Position numbers and translations under genes: made by a program. A stretch of DNA of 64,000 nucleotides, taken from Hafnia psychrotolerans (GTDB lineage: Bacteria > Pseudomonadota > Gammaproteobacteria > Enterobacterales > Enterobacteriaceae). The stretch spans positions 248,001-312,000 of the forward strand of contig NZ_BMFZ01000002.1 in the NCBI RefSeq assembly GCF_014639435.1, given 5' to 3'. Numbering within the stretch: position 1 is the stretch's first letter; the number at the start of each line of letters is the position of its first letter. The notes beneath the pieces are model-generated. The model ran no database searches. It saw only the letters and a list, made by a program, of their open reading frames with translations, and was not told the DNA's origin. Positions 55,606 through 64,000 of the stretch are shown piece by piece.

Positions 55606-55883
55606 GTTAGGCCTGTTTTTTAAGCAGTCAGCATTTGACAGGCTGCTGTGAGCGAAATATAGACTTTCATACCCTGAAAACTACGCTATTAGGTGATCCA
55701 GGGTATGCGCTTACTGGTTACAAATATTGAGCGATAATCATGCGATGATCACCGTTTTTCTTTCGAACCAGCAGGTGCTCCGCGTTCGCTAACGAATGCT
55801 CAGGGCATGCAGATAAACTGCTGGCTATATTTCTTTAGGAGAGCGTGGAATGCATACCAATCCCCGATAAAAAGGAGTTGGTG

Positions 55884-56548
55884 ATGACTGCGATTAATCA
55901 GTTTTCTGCTCATGTAGGTCTGGACTGGGCGGATAAAATGCACGATGTCTGCGTTCAGTTTAAAAACGGTGAACGCGTATTCCATGTGATGGAACAATAC
56001 GGTGGCCCAGTCTGCAACAACTGAAACGCGCCAGATGCGGGGCTATTCAAATCACTTCCGGGCATGGGGCCGTGTATGGGCCCACGGATGCTTGCTGCAC
56101 TTGGTGATAACCGTGACCGATTTAACAGCGCTGAAGAAATTCAAAACTATGCAGGTATAGCACCGGTGACAGAACGAAGTGGCCAGAAATCCTGGGTTCA
56201 CTGGCGATGGCAATGTACCAAGTTCATCCGACAGACCTTTGTTGAGTGGACTGCCAAGACGGTTAACTCATCATACTGGGCCAAACTGTATTATCAGAGC
56301 CTCAGAGAGAAGGGGAAATCTCACCAATCTGCGATCCGAGCACTGGCGTTCAAATGGATCCGGATAATTTATTGCTGCTGGAAGAACAGAACCTGTTACG
56401 ACGAAGCAAAATATTTACTGGCTCTCAAAGAACGAAATTCGCCCTTACTGAAGCCATAAAAAACTTGTTGAATGTCTCAGGGCGTGAAGCGGACCTACCG
56501 GTTATAAAGTTTGCAGAGGCAATTATGACACAATGGAAGTATGACTAA
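55884..56548 (+). pseudogene. IS110 family transposase with internal deletion
   Basis: An N-terminal piece at 55884-55996 (MTAINQFSAHVGLDWADKMH, the DEDD start) is joined out of frame to the C-terminal transposase_20 region at about 56060-56548 ('LAALGDNRDRFNSAEEIQNY', 'AGIAPVTERSGQKSWVHWRW'). Some 150 or more central residues are missing and the tail is further frameshifted after 'RIIYCCWKNRTCYDEAKYLL'. Dead element. Confidence 0.85.
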
Positions 56549-56695
56549 AATCAGAGTGCGCTATTCCACGGGGAGCAGCTCAGGACTTCTATGTCATGAA
56601 AATTTCATAAACATGAGTTATCAAATATCTTATAGCTCACTTCAAAGCTGGTTATTACCGAGGTGACCCACCTAATATCGTATTGGAATTCACAA

Positions 56696-57904
56696 ATGTA
56701 TGAGTTAAGAAAGCCTGCATCCAGTTCTCAATACATCGCTGTCTTTATCATTTTGGCGCTATCTCAAATAACAGGATGGGGTGTTATTGGCATACTGCCG
56801 GTGACTGCCGGGGCAATGGCCGTTGATCTGCATACAACATTACCCACCATTTTTCTTGGCTTAGCAGTGATGAAGGTAATTATGGGATTTATGTCCCCAT
56901 TGATAGGTAAAATTTTCAAATTCTATGGAACACGCAGAGTAATGTCCGTTGGCGCAGTGGTATTAGGATGCGGGATCTTGGGTGTTGGGGCCGCTCAATC
57001 GATCCCATTGTATCTTGCAGCTTGGAGCATGCTGGGTATTTCAGGCGCCATGTTTTTGACTACGCCTGCCTATATATATCTTGCGGATTTCGCAAACGAA
57101 GGTGCCCGTAAACTCATTGGTTTACTAATGCTTGTAACCGGCTTGGCAACCAGTATTTTTTTACCACTCACCTCCATATTAGAACAGTTTATTGGTTGGC
57201 GTGGTGCAGCTCAAATTTATTCGGGGATGTTAATTTTCATTGTCGCTCCACTGATTTTATTTTACCTTCCTGAAGTGGGTGAGCTGCCTCAACCGAATAA
57301 GCCAGTTGATGAAGTATTGCGAAAAAACCGCATTTTCTGGTTACTCGTCACGGTTATCGCTCTAAATAGTTTTGTAACATTCGGTATTGAAGCTGTAGGC
57401 GTTGAACTCTTGAGTTCGCTTGGAGTGAACTTAGTATGGGCAGTCACTACTGTTTCTTTTCTTGGTGTTTTCAAAATTTTCGGGCGACTATTCGATATGT
57501 TCGGCGGTAAACAATGCGATGCAATAATAGCGGGTTTAATAGCCGGGGCAATGATCCCAATAGGCATAATAATTCTTATAACCTGTGGGACTGGATTGTG
57601 GTCACTAACAGCCTTCCTCTTTTTCTACGGGGTGGGTAGTGGAGCATTTGCCGTTTCACGAGCCACGATACCGCTAGTTTTTTACAGTAAATCTTTATAC
57701 ACAACAGCTATATTGAAAATTGCCCTCCCAATGAATTTGATCAGCGCAATAGCTGCCCCTGTCTTATCATTTGTTTTATTAAAACAAGGTGCCGATATTA
57801 CACTCATGCTACTTATATTTTGTAGTGGGGGTGCACTTACATTGCTGTTTCTGCTTAATCATTATAAAAACAAGTTCTTAATGAGAAAGTGTTCCTGTTT
57901 ATAG
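56696..57904 (+). CDS. MFS transporter
   Basis: 402 residues from ATG 56696; GTG 56663 adds 11 residues without support. Twelve hydrophobic segments, with 'IILALSQITGWGVIGILPVT' at TM1 and 'ALNSFVTFGIEAVGVELLSS' opening the second half. It belongs to the broad MFS_1 group; the nearest neighbours give no substrate clue. It is not a close copy of the MFS protein at 38081. Confidence 0.88.
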   Translation: MYELRKPASSSQYIAVFIILALSQITGWGVIGILPVTAGAMAVDLHTTLPTIFLGLAVMKVIMGFMSPLIGKIFKFYGTRRVMSVGAVVLGCGILGVGAAQSIPLYLAAWSMLGISGAMFLTTPAYIYLADFANEGARKLIGLLMLVTGLATSIFLPLTSILEQFIGWRGAAQIYSGMLIFIVAPLILFYLPEVGELPQPNKPVDEVLRKNRIFWLLVTVIALNSFVTFGIEAVGVELLSSLGVNLVWAVTTVSFLGVFKIFGRLFDMFGGKQCDAIIAGLIAGAMIPIGIIILITCGTGLWSLTAFLFFYGVGSGAFAVSRATIPLVFYSKSLYTTAILKIALPMNLISAIAAPVLSFVLLKQGADITLMLLIFCSGGALTLLFLLNHYKNKFLMRKCSCL

Positions 57905-58237
57905 CACCTGCTGTACAAGCTAATGCGCCTGCGGCTTGTTCAACTGGCCTGACGGTATGTGATCAGTAAATTCAGGCTGGCGACGGAATTATCACTCATG
58001 TGAACGGAAAGGCAATTGAGTACTCCCACCCGATGCGGCCACATCGAGCGAGGAGCGGAAGTTGGGTTAACCGGAGTACAGGAACTCCCACAAGAGTCGG
58101 GTCCAGTTAAGCGGGGTACAGCTTAACCTCCAGAACTATATGCAGATGACCGCCAGTAAAGAATATCTTCCCGTCGTACAGTCATCTCTGCACAATAAGT
58201 GGAAGTGGTTTCCTAGCGAGTCATTAAATAAAGCAAT
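57905..58237. other. Gene-free interval with possible PDZ-domain scrap
   Basis: The reading IQAGDGIITHVNGKAIEY at about 57968-58023 resembles a PDZ domain loop (GD-x-I-x-x-x-NGKAI), but it is flanked by stops. Nothing else is identified. Confidence 0.35.
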
Positions 58238-58983
58238 TTATTTGCAAAATTCTGATAATGTTCCTGCAAGCGCCTCAGGATTTTCCCATGACATACAGTG
58301 TCCACATGTCGGTAAAATAACCGTTGATATATCAGAGCCTGTCAGGTAGGCGAAATTATCATCAGGCAGAGAATACTCACCGAATATCAGCTGTTTCTTA
58401 ATAGGAAGTTGGATAAATAAATCCCTCCAGCTATTGCCTGATATAAGGCTCGCAGCTCCACGGCATACCGCCCACGACGCATTGGCCTCCAGGCTGGCTG
58501 ACCAAGGAGTGGAGTCCTGTGCCACCATTTCTTGCCATCCGCTGTCGATAAATTCATCCTCGCTGTAGCTACAAATTTTTTTACTGAAAAAACCGCCACC
58601 GGGATGAAAATTAGGCTCGGATACGACCAATCCCAACAAATATTCTTCGAGTAAACCTGCCGCTTCGATGCTAATACTGCCTCCCATACTGTGCCCATAG
58701 AGATAACAGTGATCGATCCCCAGATGCGCCACCAACTCGGCTACCACGCTAGCCTGATCAGAAATTGAGTAACTATAATCCCTAGGCTTTTGGCTATATC
58801 CACAGCCGGGTAAATCAATGAGAATGGCCCTTCTGCCACCGAAAAAGGGTCTGTTACAACGCGTGGATATTCATAGGAGGAAGCACAACCTAATCCATGA
58901 ACAAAGAGCACCGGCGCTCCCGTCCCAGGGAAGTCGTGCCAACGCACAAGACAATTAGCAGTGGATGATAAAAAAGAGTTCAT
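58238..58983 (-). pseudogene. Alpha/beta hydrolase, single-base frameshift
   Basis: The first 48 codons (MNSFLSSTANCLVRWHDFPG, 'GAPVLFVHGLGCASSYEYPR') run into the wrong phase at a T-run (about 58845-58850). The second frame resumes with 'FGGRRAILIDLPGCGYSQKP' and includes the nucleophile 'YLYGHSMGGSISIEAAGLLE' and the His in 'LPTCGHCMSWENPEALAGT'. Restoring one T gives a normal hydrolase of about 250 residues. It is either a recent mutation or a homopolymer sequencing error. Confidence 0.82.
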
Positions 58984-59555
58984 TTTTTATCCTTTAGATA
59001 AACAATGATGAGCAGCTCGCCGTTATTTTTCAAGTTGGCCTGAAACCACCAGAACAAGGTGCACATAAAACAAGGGGTATAATTTTTTACCTGTTTTTTT
59101 ATACAGCCATATGAATCATGTGTCAAACTGACATAGCAGTCCGCTGTTGGCACAGGTTGTGTGAAAACTTTTTTGGCCGCTGAAACTGCCAAAAACAGAG
59201 CTGAAAACCGCGCTCATACGTAAAATTCGGCTCTAACTAACCAGTCGATCAATTCCAGATTTTGCGTAGACGTGTGCACTTCAGTTTTTGGTCAGGGTTT
59301 TCACACAGCCTGGGCACTCATCTGCCTCTCGAAACATAGCCGGCAGCTTTACTGCGAGAAGCGTACGTTTTACCTGCAAAAAAAGCGGCTCTAGTTCGTT
59401 GTTGTTCGATATGTCTTGATTGAACGTGGCGAATCCATGTCAATTTCAGTCCCTCTTCGGCCAACGCAACATAAGGAAAACACCTCTTCCAATGCAACGC
59501 ATTGACGCCATGTAATAAAAAGGCATGATGGGATTTTAAAAAAGAGGATCTTGTT
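58984..59555. other. Interval with MITE-like element and a duplicated fragment
   Basis: No gene supported. It contains the element at 59155-59310. Immediately outside it, about 59311-59345 resembles 37885-37922 (both contain CACTCATC.. and CTCTCGAAACAT.GCCGGCAGC). On the minus strand that shared piece reads LPAMFREADECPG, so both may be ends of the same decayed gene family. Confidence 0.45.
59155..59310. mobile_element. MITE-like element of 156 bp
   Basis: Terminal inverted repeats GGTTGTGTGAAAAC (59155-59168) and GTTTTCACACAGCC (59297-59310) match in 13 of 14 bases. They enclose about 128 bp without an open frame. Similar words outside (TTGGCAC and TGGGCAC) may be a target duplication but do not match exactly. 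Confidence 0.55.
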
Positions 59556-60251
59556 ATGAGCCATTCTACATGCACATCAATAGGGCTGCTCCTGTTTCCA
59601 GATCTCACTCAGCTTGATCTCACCGGCCCGTATGAAGTTTTTGCCAGGGCACCGAATACCAAAGTTCATCTCATCTGGAAGAATCTGAACCCTGTCGTTT
59701 CTGACCGTGGAATGGCTATTCTGCCAACAACCACTTTCAATACGTGCCCGAAACTGGATGTGATTTGTATTCCTGGAGGACCGGGACAGATAAACCTGAT
59801 GGAGGATGAAGACGTTCTCTCGTTTATCAGGCATAAAAGTGCAGAAGCCAGACTCGTTACCTCGGTATGCACCGGATCTCTTGTTCTTGGTGCTGCCGGA
59901 CTGTTGAAAGGATATAAAGCCACCACGCACTGGGCTTCGCTAGACCAGCTCGCTCTACTGGGTGCAGAACCAGTAAACGAACGCGTAGTTCGTGATAGAA
60001 ACCGGATTACAGGCGCTGGCGTCACCTCAGGTATAGATTTTGCACTTAACGTGGTGGCAGAAATATATGGAAGCGATGTTGCTCAAAATATTCAATTAAA
60101 TTTGGAATATGATCCAGCGCCTCCCTTTAATTGTGGCTCTCCCCGAACTGCGTCAGCAGTGCAGCTTAAAAAAGCACAAGATCAGCTCGCTTCATTCATT
60201 GAGAAGAGACGACTGGCTACGGTGAAAGCAGCTGCCAATCTTCAAAAATAA
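59556..60251 (+). CDS. DJ-1/PfpI family protein (isonitrile hydratase-like)
   Basis: 231 residues with GAGGATC upstream of ATG. 'IGLLLFPDLTQLDLTGPYEV', 'DVICIPGGPGQINLMEDEDV' with the conserved Glu loop, and the nucleophile elbow 'LVTSVCTGSLVLGAAGLLKG' (Cys) are typical. 'KATTHWASLDQLALLGAEPV' and 'GAGVTSGIDFALNVVAEIYG' match isonitrile hydratase (InhA)-type members, which turn isonitriles into N-formamides. The physiological substrate is unknown. Confidence 0.9.
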   Translation: MSHSTCTSIGLLLFPDLTQLDLTGPYEVFARAPNTKVHLIWKNLNPVVSDRGMAILPTTTFNTCPKLDVICIPGGPGQINLMEDEDVLSFIRHKSAEARLVTSVCTGSLVLGAAGLLKGYKATTHWASLDQLALLGAEPVNERVVRDRNRITGAGVTSGIDFALNVVAEIYGSDVAQNIQLNLEYDPAPPFNCGSPRTASAVQLKKAQDQLASFIEKRRLATVKAAANLQK

Positions 60252-60472
60252 GAGTCATTAGAGGAAAGAACAAATCTCTCTGCTAAGTTATTCCGGATGT
60301 ATTTCTTCCATAGCATCCGGTCGTTTATCGCCAGTCTGAAAGTTTATTTATTATATCCATCTCTGGCACGAGGTCGCCGACTCCAGCATTATCAGGCAGT
60401 TCAGAGCGAGGAACGAAAATCGCTACTCATGGTGAAATCCGCATCATTGGTAAATCAGTGGCTTTGAGAACA

Positions 60473-61261
60473 TCAAAGCATTTTTACAGTGTAATCTAAC
60501 CAGGCAGGAAGATTTTCTCTGTACCAATTGAGATATAAATGAAAATCACTTTTCTGCCGTTCATTAAGCAGTACGACTACTTCGGTAACAATCCATGCTT
60601 TGGCAATTGCCATTTCTTTAGCCAAATCATTAGGCTTAGAATGGCAAGATATACAGTTATAGCGATCTGCAAGCTCAATAAATTTTTGTATAGAGCCCAT
60701 TCCCTTTATGAGTGGAGCAAGATCTATAGCTGGGCTTCCAATGCTGAATCTCTCCCAGTCGAAAAGAACTAAATCACCGTCATCCCTTTTTCCCCAATTA
60801 CCCGCATTACTATCACCTGAAATTAAGCACTTACCACTAAACAGTGCATCACTTGCCTGCTGGAAATGCCGTAACTGTTGTGCTGATCTGCCCGGTAATG
60901 CCAAAAGATTGAGAGATTTTTCGAGCGCAGATTCTGACCAAGTATGATTGTGATAAACCCATGAAGGGTCAGCTGGATAGCAATGTAAGCGAGACAGAAT
61001 TGACAACACTTCATCTCCTGAAACTGCGTCCTGATCAACTTGATGTGGGATATATTCCAGCCTCAACTTGCGTAAGGACGGATCGGCGAAAAACAGCGTT
61101 GGGGTGGCAATGTCTACCTGGGCGAGATTCTTGGCTGCGTGTTGATAAAAACTGTACTCCACATCACTCACAGGAAATTTCTCGATTACCTGATGACCTG
61201 ATTCATCCACAAAAAGTACCACTTTGGCGGTACCCATTCGGGATATATTGTCATCGGACAT
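60473..61261 (-). CDS. Aminoglycoside phosphotransferase-fold (APH) family protein
   Basis: 262 residues with AAGGAAAG upstream of ATG 61261. The kinase-like fold shows a Lys-containing N lobe (VVLFVDESGHQVIEKF), 'LISGDSNAGNWGKRDDGDLV' in place of the HGDLHPGN catalytic loop (Ser replaces His), and 'LVLFDWERFSIGSPAIDLAP' with the metal-binding Asp. Such proteins phosphorylate antibiotics, choline or other small alcohols; the target is not predictable. Confidence 0.85.
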   Translation of the reverse strand: MSDDNISRMGTAKVVLFVDESGHQVIEKFPVSDVEYSFYQHAAKNLAQVDIATPTLFFADPSLRKLRLEYIPHQVDQDAVSGDEVLSILSRLHCYPADPSWVYHNHTWSESALEKSLNLLALPGRSAQQLRHFQQASDALFSGKCLISGDSNAGNWGKRDDGDLVLFDWERFSIGSPAIDLAPLIKGMGSIQKFIELADRYNCISCHSKPNDLAKEMAIAKAWIVTEVVVLLNERQKSDFHLYLNWYRENLPAWLDYTVKML

Positions 61262-61506
61262 AGATCTTTCCTTTAGCGTTGACCGGTTGATTATTTTGAG
61301 GCGTTTGAGTTTAACGCAAACTGGAGATCATGCTGACAGACCTCCTCCCCATAGTGAGTATATTGTGATGGTTGCTCCGTCCGCTTGGCAAAGAGTAGCC
61401 GAAGCAACACCAGGGGACTGCAAGGCGCGAAAAACGGAAGTCGCAGTTGCTCTCACAACTGATGAAGACATTACTCAAATCGCGGTGTATTAATCAACAG
61501 GTGCCG

Positions 61507-61899
61507 CTATGTGTCACTCTCCAGTATCTGCTTGGCATTAAGGTATTCGTAAGTCGTAACTTCAATCTTGTTGTTACTAAGATCGCTAAAGTATACGGAC
61601 ATCGATACAGCATGGTCACCGACGGTGAAAGCGATTCTTCTGTCCTTGAGGATCGGTATCAGCTCGATGAATGCAGTTGCCCCTACACTGAAAGCCATTG
61701 TATGACCGGGGTGCTGATCTTTTCTGCGGAAAAGGGAAAGTGAAGCTCCGTTATTCCTGATAACCAGCGGTCCTCCCTGTTCAAACCAGAAGTACAGTGA
61801 GTTATCGCGGGAGAATCCAAGCACCTCGTAATACCAGTCTTCTGCCTGCTTAATGTCTTCAACGTATACGTGTATATGATCAATCTCAGTTATCTGCAC
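61507..61899 (-). CDS. VOC family (glyoxalase/bleomycin resistance-like) protein
   Basis: 130 residues from GTG 61899 with GGGAG upstream. 'MQITEIDHIHVYVEDIKQAE', 'WYYEVLGFSRDNSLYFWFEQ' and 'MSVYFSDLSNNKIEVTTYEY' are the betaalphabetabetabeta repeats with metal-site His and Glu. Could be an enzyme or a binding-type resistance protein. Confidence 0.88.
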   Translation of the reverse strand: MQITEIDHIHVYVEDIKQAEDWYYEVLGFSRDNSLYFWFEQGGPLVIRNNGASLSLFRRKDQHPGHTMAFSVGATAFIELIPILKDRRIAFTVGDHAVSMSVYFSDLSNNKIEVTTYEYLNAKQILESDT

Positions 61900-62209
61900 A
61901 GTACAACTCCCTGATTTTTGTTATCAGAAATACTCGCTAAATCCTCTTTGATAAACAACCCACAAAGCATATGGCAACACGACATTTATCATAACCACTA
62001 GGGTTAATCTGTAACTATAGCTTTTTGCCTAAAGAGACAGTTAAAAAAATTAATTATCGGGAAATTAATAAGTTAAGTTATTCGCCCCCGTTAATTAGTG
62101 CCCTCATGTGTCAGCAACATCCACTCCTGGCAAAAAAACTGCCGACGCTACAATTAGGGGCAGCTATGAGTGAATAACTCTCACAATGCCAAAGGATCGC
62201 TAATAAGAA

Positions 62210-62584
62210 ATGGAAGTTCTTACCGGATTAAAAGATAAACTTAAAAATATTTTCAGGATCCCCTCAGACTGGATATATTCTCTTAAACATCACTTTTCCT
62301 ATGCGGAGCGCGAAATGCCAAATTACTGTTTTTTTCAAAAGGGTAAGCAAATTGTTGTGCTGGAAAGCTCGGACGTGAGCAAAGCGTCTCAACTGATGGA
62401 GCATGGTTACGAAAAACAGTTTGAAGAGGCCAGTGCCACGAATGAAAAAAACGCGCTTGCACGCTTTGCTGACATTCGCCGAGATAACCAAATAGATCGC
62501 GACAACTTCCTGGCGGGCGCTGGACCTATGCCCCTTATAGGTGGATTAACGGCCATTGCTGCTTATCTTGTTAGCAAAAAGTAG
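62210..62584 (+). CDS. Hypothetical protein with C-terminal membrane segment
   Basis: 124 residues, MEVLTGLKDKLKNIFRIPSD at the N terminus. The middle is polar and helical; the end 'GAGPMPLIGGLTAIAAYLVS' followed by KK is a short hydrophobic anchor. No family recognised. The ribosome site is weak, but codon pattern and composition look genuine. Confidence 0.55.
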   Translation: MEVLTGLKDKLKNIFRIPSDWIYSLKHHFSYAEREMPNYCFFQKGKQIVVLESSDVSKASQLMEHGYEKQFEEASATNEKNALARFADIRRDNQIDRDNFLAGAGPMPLIGGLTAIAAYLVSKK

Positions 62585-62712
62585 CTCAGCTACGAGCGAA
62601 AAACGGGCGTCCAGTTTGCAGGAAATAAGGCTTGAGAATGTCTAGATTATCCTTAGTGATTCATTTTCTTGAACTCACCGTTCGCTTTAGCCGCGCCGGA
62701 ATTTGAGACATT

Positions 62713-63150
62713 CTATAACGATTTTTTCATAAAAATACGGCTAGTTCCTTCCGGCTTACAGTCAATACGCCCAAACTCTTCCCAACCATACTTTTTATAA
62801 AAATCAGGAGCCTGGAAGCTTATCGTATATAGAAACGCAGCAGAGCAGCCTCTTTTTCGCCCTTCATCTTCGAAGCGGTGAAGAATGTCTGAACCTACCC
62901 CCATTTTTCGCAACTCTGGTGGAAGATAAAAAAGATCTATAAATAGGAGTCCTAGCGATGAACGTCCTTGCATTCCGCCAAGTACCTTACCCGTGTTGGT
63001 TGATTTGACCAATACAGACAGCGGCTTACGATCGCTTATGCCAGTAATAAGATCGTTAAATTCGTTAAGCCCTTCTTCAATTGGCAGCCATTGCGCTGCA
63101 TCGGAGTTTTCACATACCTCAAGACTGATTTCTTTTGATAAGTCGCTCAT
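62713..63150 (-). CDS. GNAT family N-acetyltransferase
   Basis: 145 residues with AAGGGC upstream of ATG. 'LGLLFIDLFYLPPELRKMGV' and 'GSDILHRFEDEGRKRGCSAA' form the acetyl-CoA motif, and 'FLYTISFQAPDFYKKYGWEE' is motif B. Resembles the small stand-alone GNATs found near resistance genes. Substrate unknown. Confidence 0.9.
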   Translation of the reverse strand: MSDLSKEISLEVCENSDAAQWLPIEEGLNEFNDLITGISDRKPLSVLVKSTNTGKVLGGMQGRSSLGLLFIDLFYLPPELRKMGVGSDILHRFEDEGRKRGCSAAFLYTISFQAPDFYKKYGWEEFGRIDCKPEGTSRIFMKKSL

Positions 63151-63394
63151 TTCATATGCCCTTTCAAAAGTGATAGACCCATTACCTAAGTAGTCTGTGA
63201 GATTATCGCGGAAAACTCGGGTTTACTATCTTTCGGCCACTTCAGTCTGGCGTTGAAATTTGAGGCAGTCCGCTTTGGCACACAGCAGACAAACACGTGA
63301 CGCTGAAGATCTGCTGATAGCAAACAGCCTCGTGCACCCACAGACTCCTCTAAATGGTATAGTTATCCTCCCGTAACAAGGAAAGGAAAAGTGA

Positions 63395-63706
63395 ATGATT
63401 GTACGTACATGGCACGGCTGCGTTCCGCTGAAACATGCGGAAGGCTTTGCAAGGCATCTTGAAAAAACGGGCGTTGAGCATTCAAGAAGCATTCGGGGTA
63501 ACCGGGGAGCGTTAGTACACAGAGAAACCCAGGGCAGCTGGGAGCATTTTTTCCTAGCGACTTACTGGCAGGATCTCGATGCAGTGAAGGCATTTGCAGG
63601 TGAACGCTACAACGTGGCCGTGACCTACCCGGATGACGAAGTGTTTGAGTTGCTTTCAGATCCCTACGTTTTCCAGCATGAGGTGGAAGCCGTTTCACCC
63701 CTCTAG
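63395..63706 (+). CDS. ABM-domain-like (antibiotic biosynthesis monooxygenase fold) protein
   Basis: 103 residues with AAGGAAAGGAAAAGTGA upstream of ATG. 'MIVRTWHGCVPLKHAEGFAR' and 'SWEHFFLATYWQDLDAVKAF' are typical of ABM-fold dimeric barrels. Role unknown; many members are small stress or catabolic proteins. Confidence 0.8.
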   Translation: MIVRTWHGCVPLKHAEGFARHLEKTGVEHSRSIRGNRGALVHRETQGSWEHFFLATYWQDLDAVKAFAGERYNVAVTYPDDEVFELLSDPYVFQHEVEAVSPL

Positions 63707-63853
63707 CCACGCATCAGAGTGATTTTTGAACATAACATTTGTCCGCCCCATTTTGATGCTCACTCAACGCGTGAAGAAAACGTCTCGAGATCCTTCCCCT
63801 CCAGTCGGAAGTACTGTTTTTCATCAATCAGAGCAGCACCAAGGGACAAGTAA

Positions 63854-64000
63854 AATGCCCCGGCTTACCGAGCCGGTCTGATTGGCCGCATCACTGAAAT
63901 ACATGGCAGTTATTATGCAAGAGAACATCATTTTGGCCGTTTTTTTGAAAGCAAGGTTGCAGCGGGTCTGGCTGAATTTCGGGGCGCCTGGAAAAGTCAT
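63854..64000 (+). pseudogene. GNAT-like N-terminal fragment (continues past window)
   Basis: The frame after TAA at 63851 reads 'APAYRAGLIGRITEIHGSYY' and 'AREHHFGRFFESKVAAGLAE', typical of the start of a GNAT acetyltransferase group often fused to MarR. No start codon is available in this phase before the conserved part (the nearby ATG at 63855 is in another phase), so the 5' end seems damaged or truncated. Continues beyond the window. Confidence 0.45.

Noticed and set aside
58980..59192. 70-codon minus-strand Cys-containing frame MAVSAAKKVF
   Set aside because: Overlaps the MITE-like terminal repeat, lacks a ribosome site and has no recognisable features.
61224..61493. 89-codon plus-strand frame
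   Set aside because: Its first part is antisense to the APH-like gene and the rest has no recognisable domain or ribosome site.

Overview
The window looks like a chromosomal segment of an enterobacterium, most probably Serratia or a near relative in Yersiniaceae/Enterobacterales. The reasons are a complete lsr (autoinducer-2) locus, YeeO- and Nac-type proteins, a tRNA-Asn, class IIb microcin genes of the MccH47/MccE492 type, and a structured repeat family. The genus is inferred from remembered family sequences, not from a search.

Layout. 1-9.2 kb: 5'-proximal part of a YeeO-like MATE exporter (minus strand), a methyl-accepting chemotaxis protein followed by an orphan periplasmic sugar-binding protein, a class II microcin-like precursor with a possible small membrane partner upstream, and a 1235-residue S6 serine-protease autotransporter. 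9.3-18.0 kb: complete AI-2 locus, lsrACDBFG on the minus strand and lsrR-lsrK divergent on the plus strand. 18.06-19.15 kb: three copies of a structured repeat with sequence-variable hairpins, plus two simple repeats. 19.2-26.9 kb: a nac gene with an internal deletion, then a DUF1028 gene divergent from a peptide ABC operon (binding protein, permease, fused permease-ATPase, ATPase) that ends in a FadR-type GntR regulator, then tRNA-Asn with its terminator. 27.2-32.2 kb: an amidase / DUF2848 / EthD-like / MHS-transporter operon divergent from a GntR regulator across a 48-bp palindrome.

32.2-41.6 kb is a mosaic of single accessory genes (SnoaL-like, LysR, GNATs, ASCH, glutathione peroxidase, secreted Gly-rich protein, MFS, ClbS/DfsB-like) with remnants of IS66, IS91 and IS3 elements. 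41.8-52.3 kb is the most interesting part: a siderophore-microcin (class IIb) locus. It holds an IroB/MceC-like C-glucosyltransferase, an IroD/MceD-like esterase, two precursor genes with Ser-rich tails and 'MR-x-(L/I)-S ... SGAG' leaders, each translated after its own small membrane immunity gene, and an mchCDEF-like set (MchC/MceJ, HlyC-like acyltransferase, HlyD-like adaptor, C39-peptidase ABC exporter). The expected pathway is that the glucosyltransferase and esterase prepare a glucosylated, linearised catecholate siderophore, MchCD-like proteins join it to the Ser-rich C terminus, and the exporter pair cleaves the leader and secretes the product. One precursor seems to start at ATA, overlapping its immunity gene by 4 bases.

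52.5-54.8 kb is an AT-rich second peptide region: a Cys-rich peptide behind a perfect palindrome, a broken family-2 glycosyltransferase, an unrecognised soluble protein and, overlapping it by 11 bases, a third Gly-rich precursor with a GG leader and a Ser-rich tail. I do not recognise this set as a described system. 55-64 kb is another mosaic: truncated IS903 and IS110 elements, an MFS transporter, a frameshifted hydrolase, a MITE-like element, a DJ-1/PfpI protein, an aminoglycoside-phosphotransferase-fold protein, a VOC protein, GNATs and an ABM-like protein.
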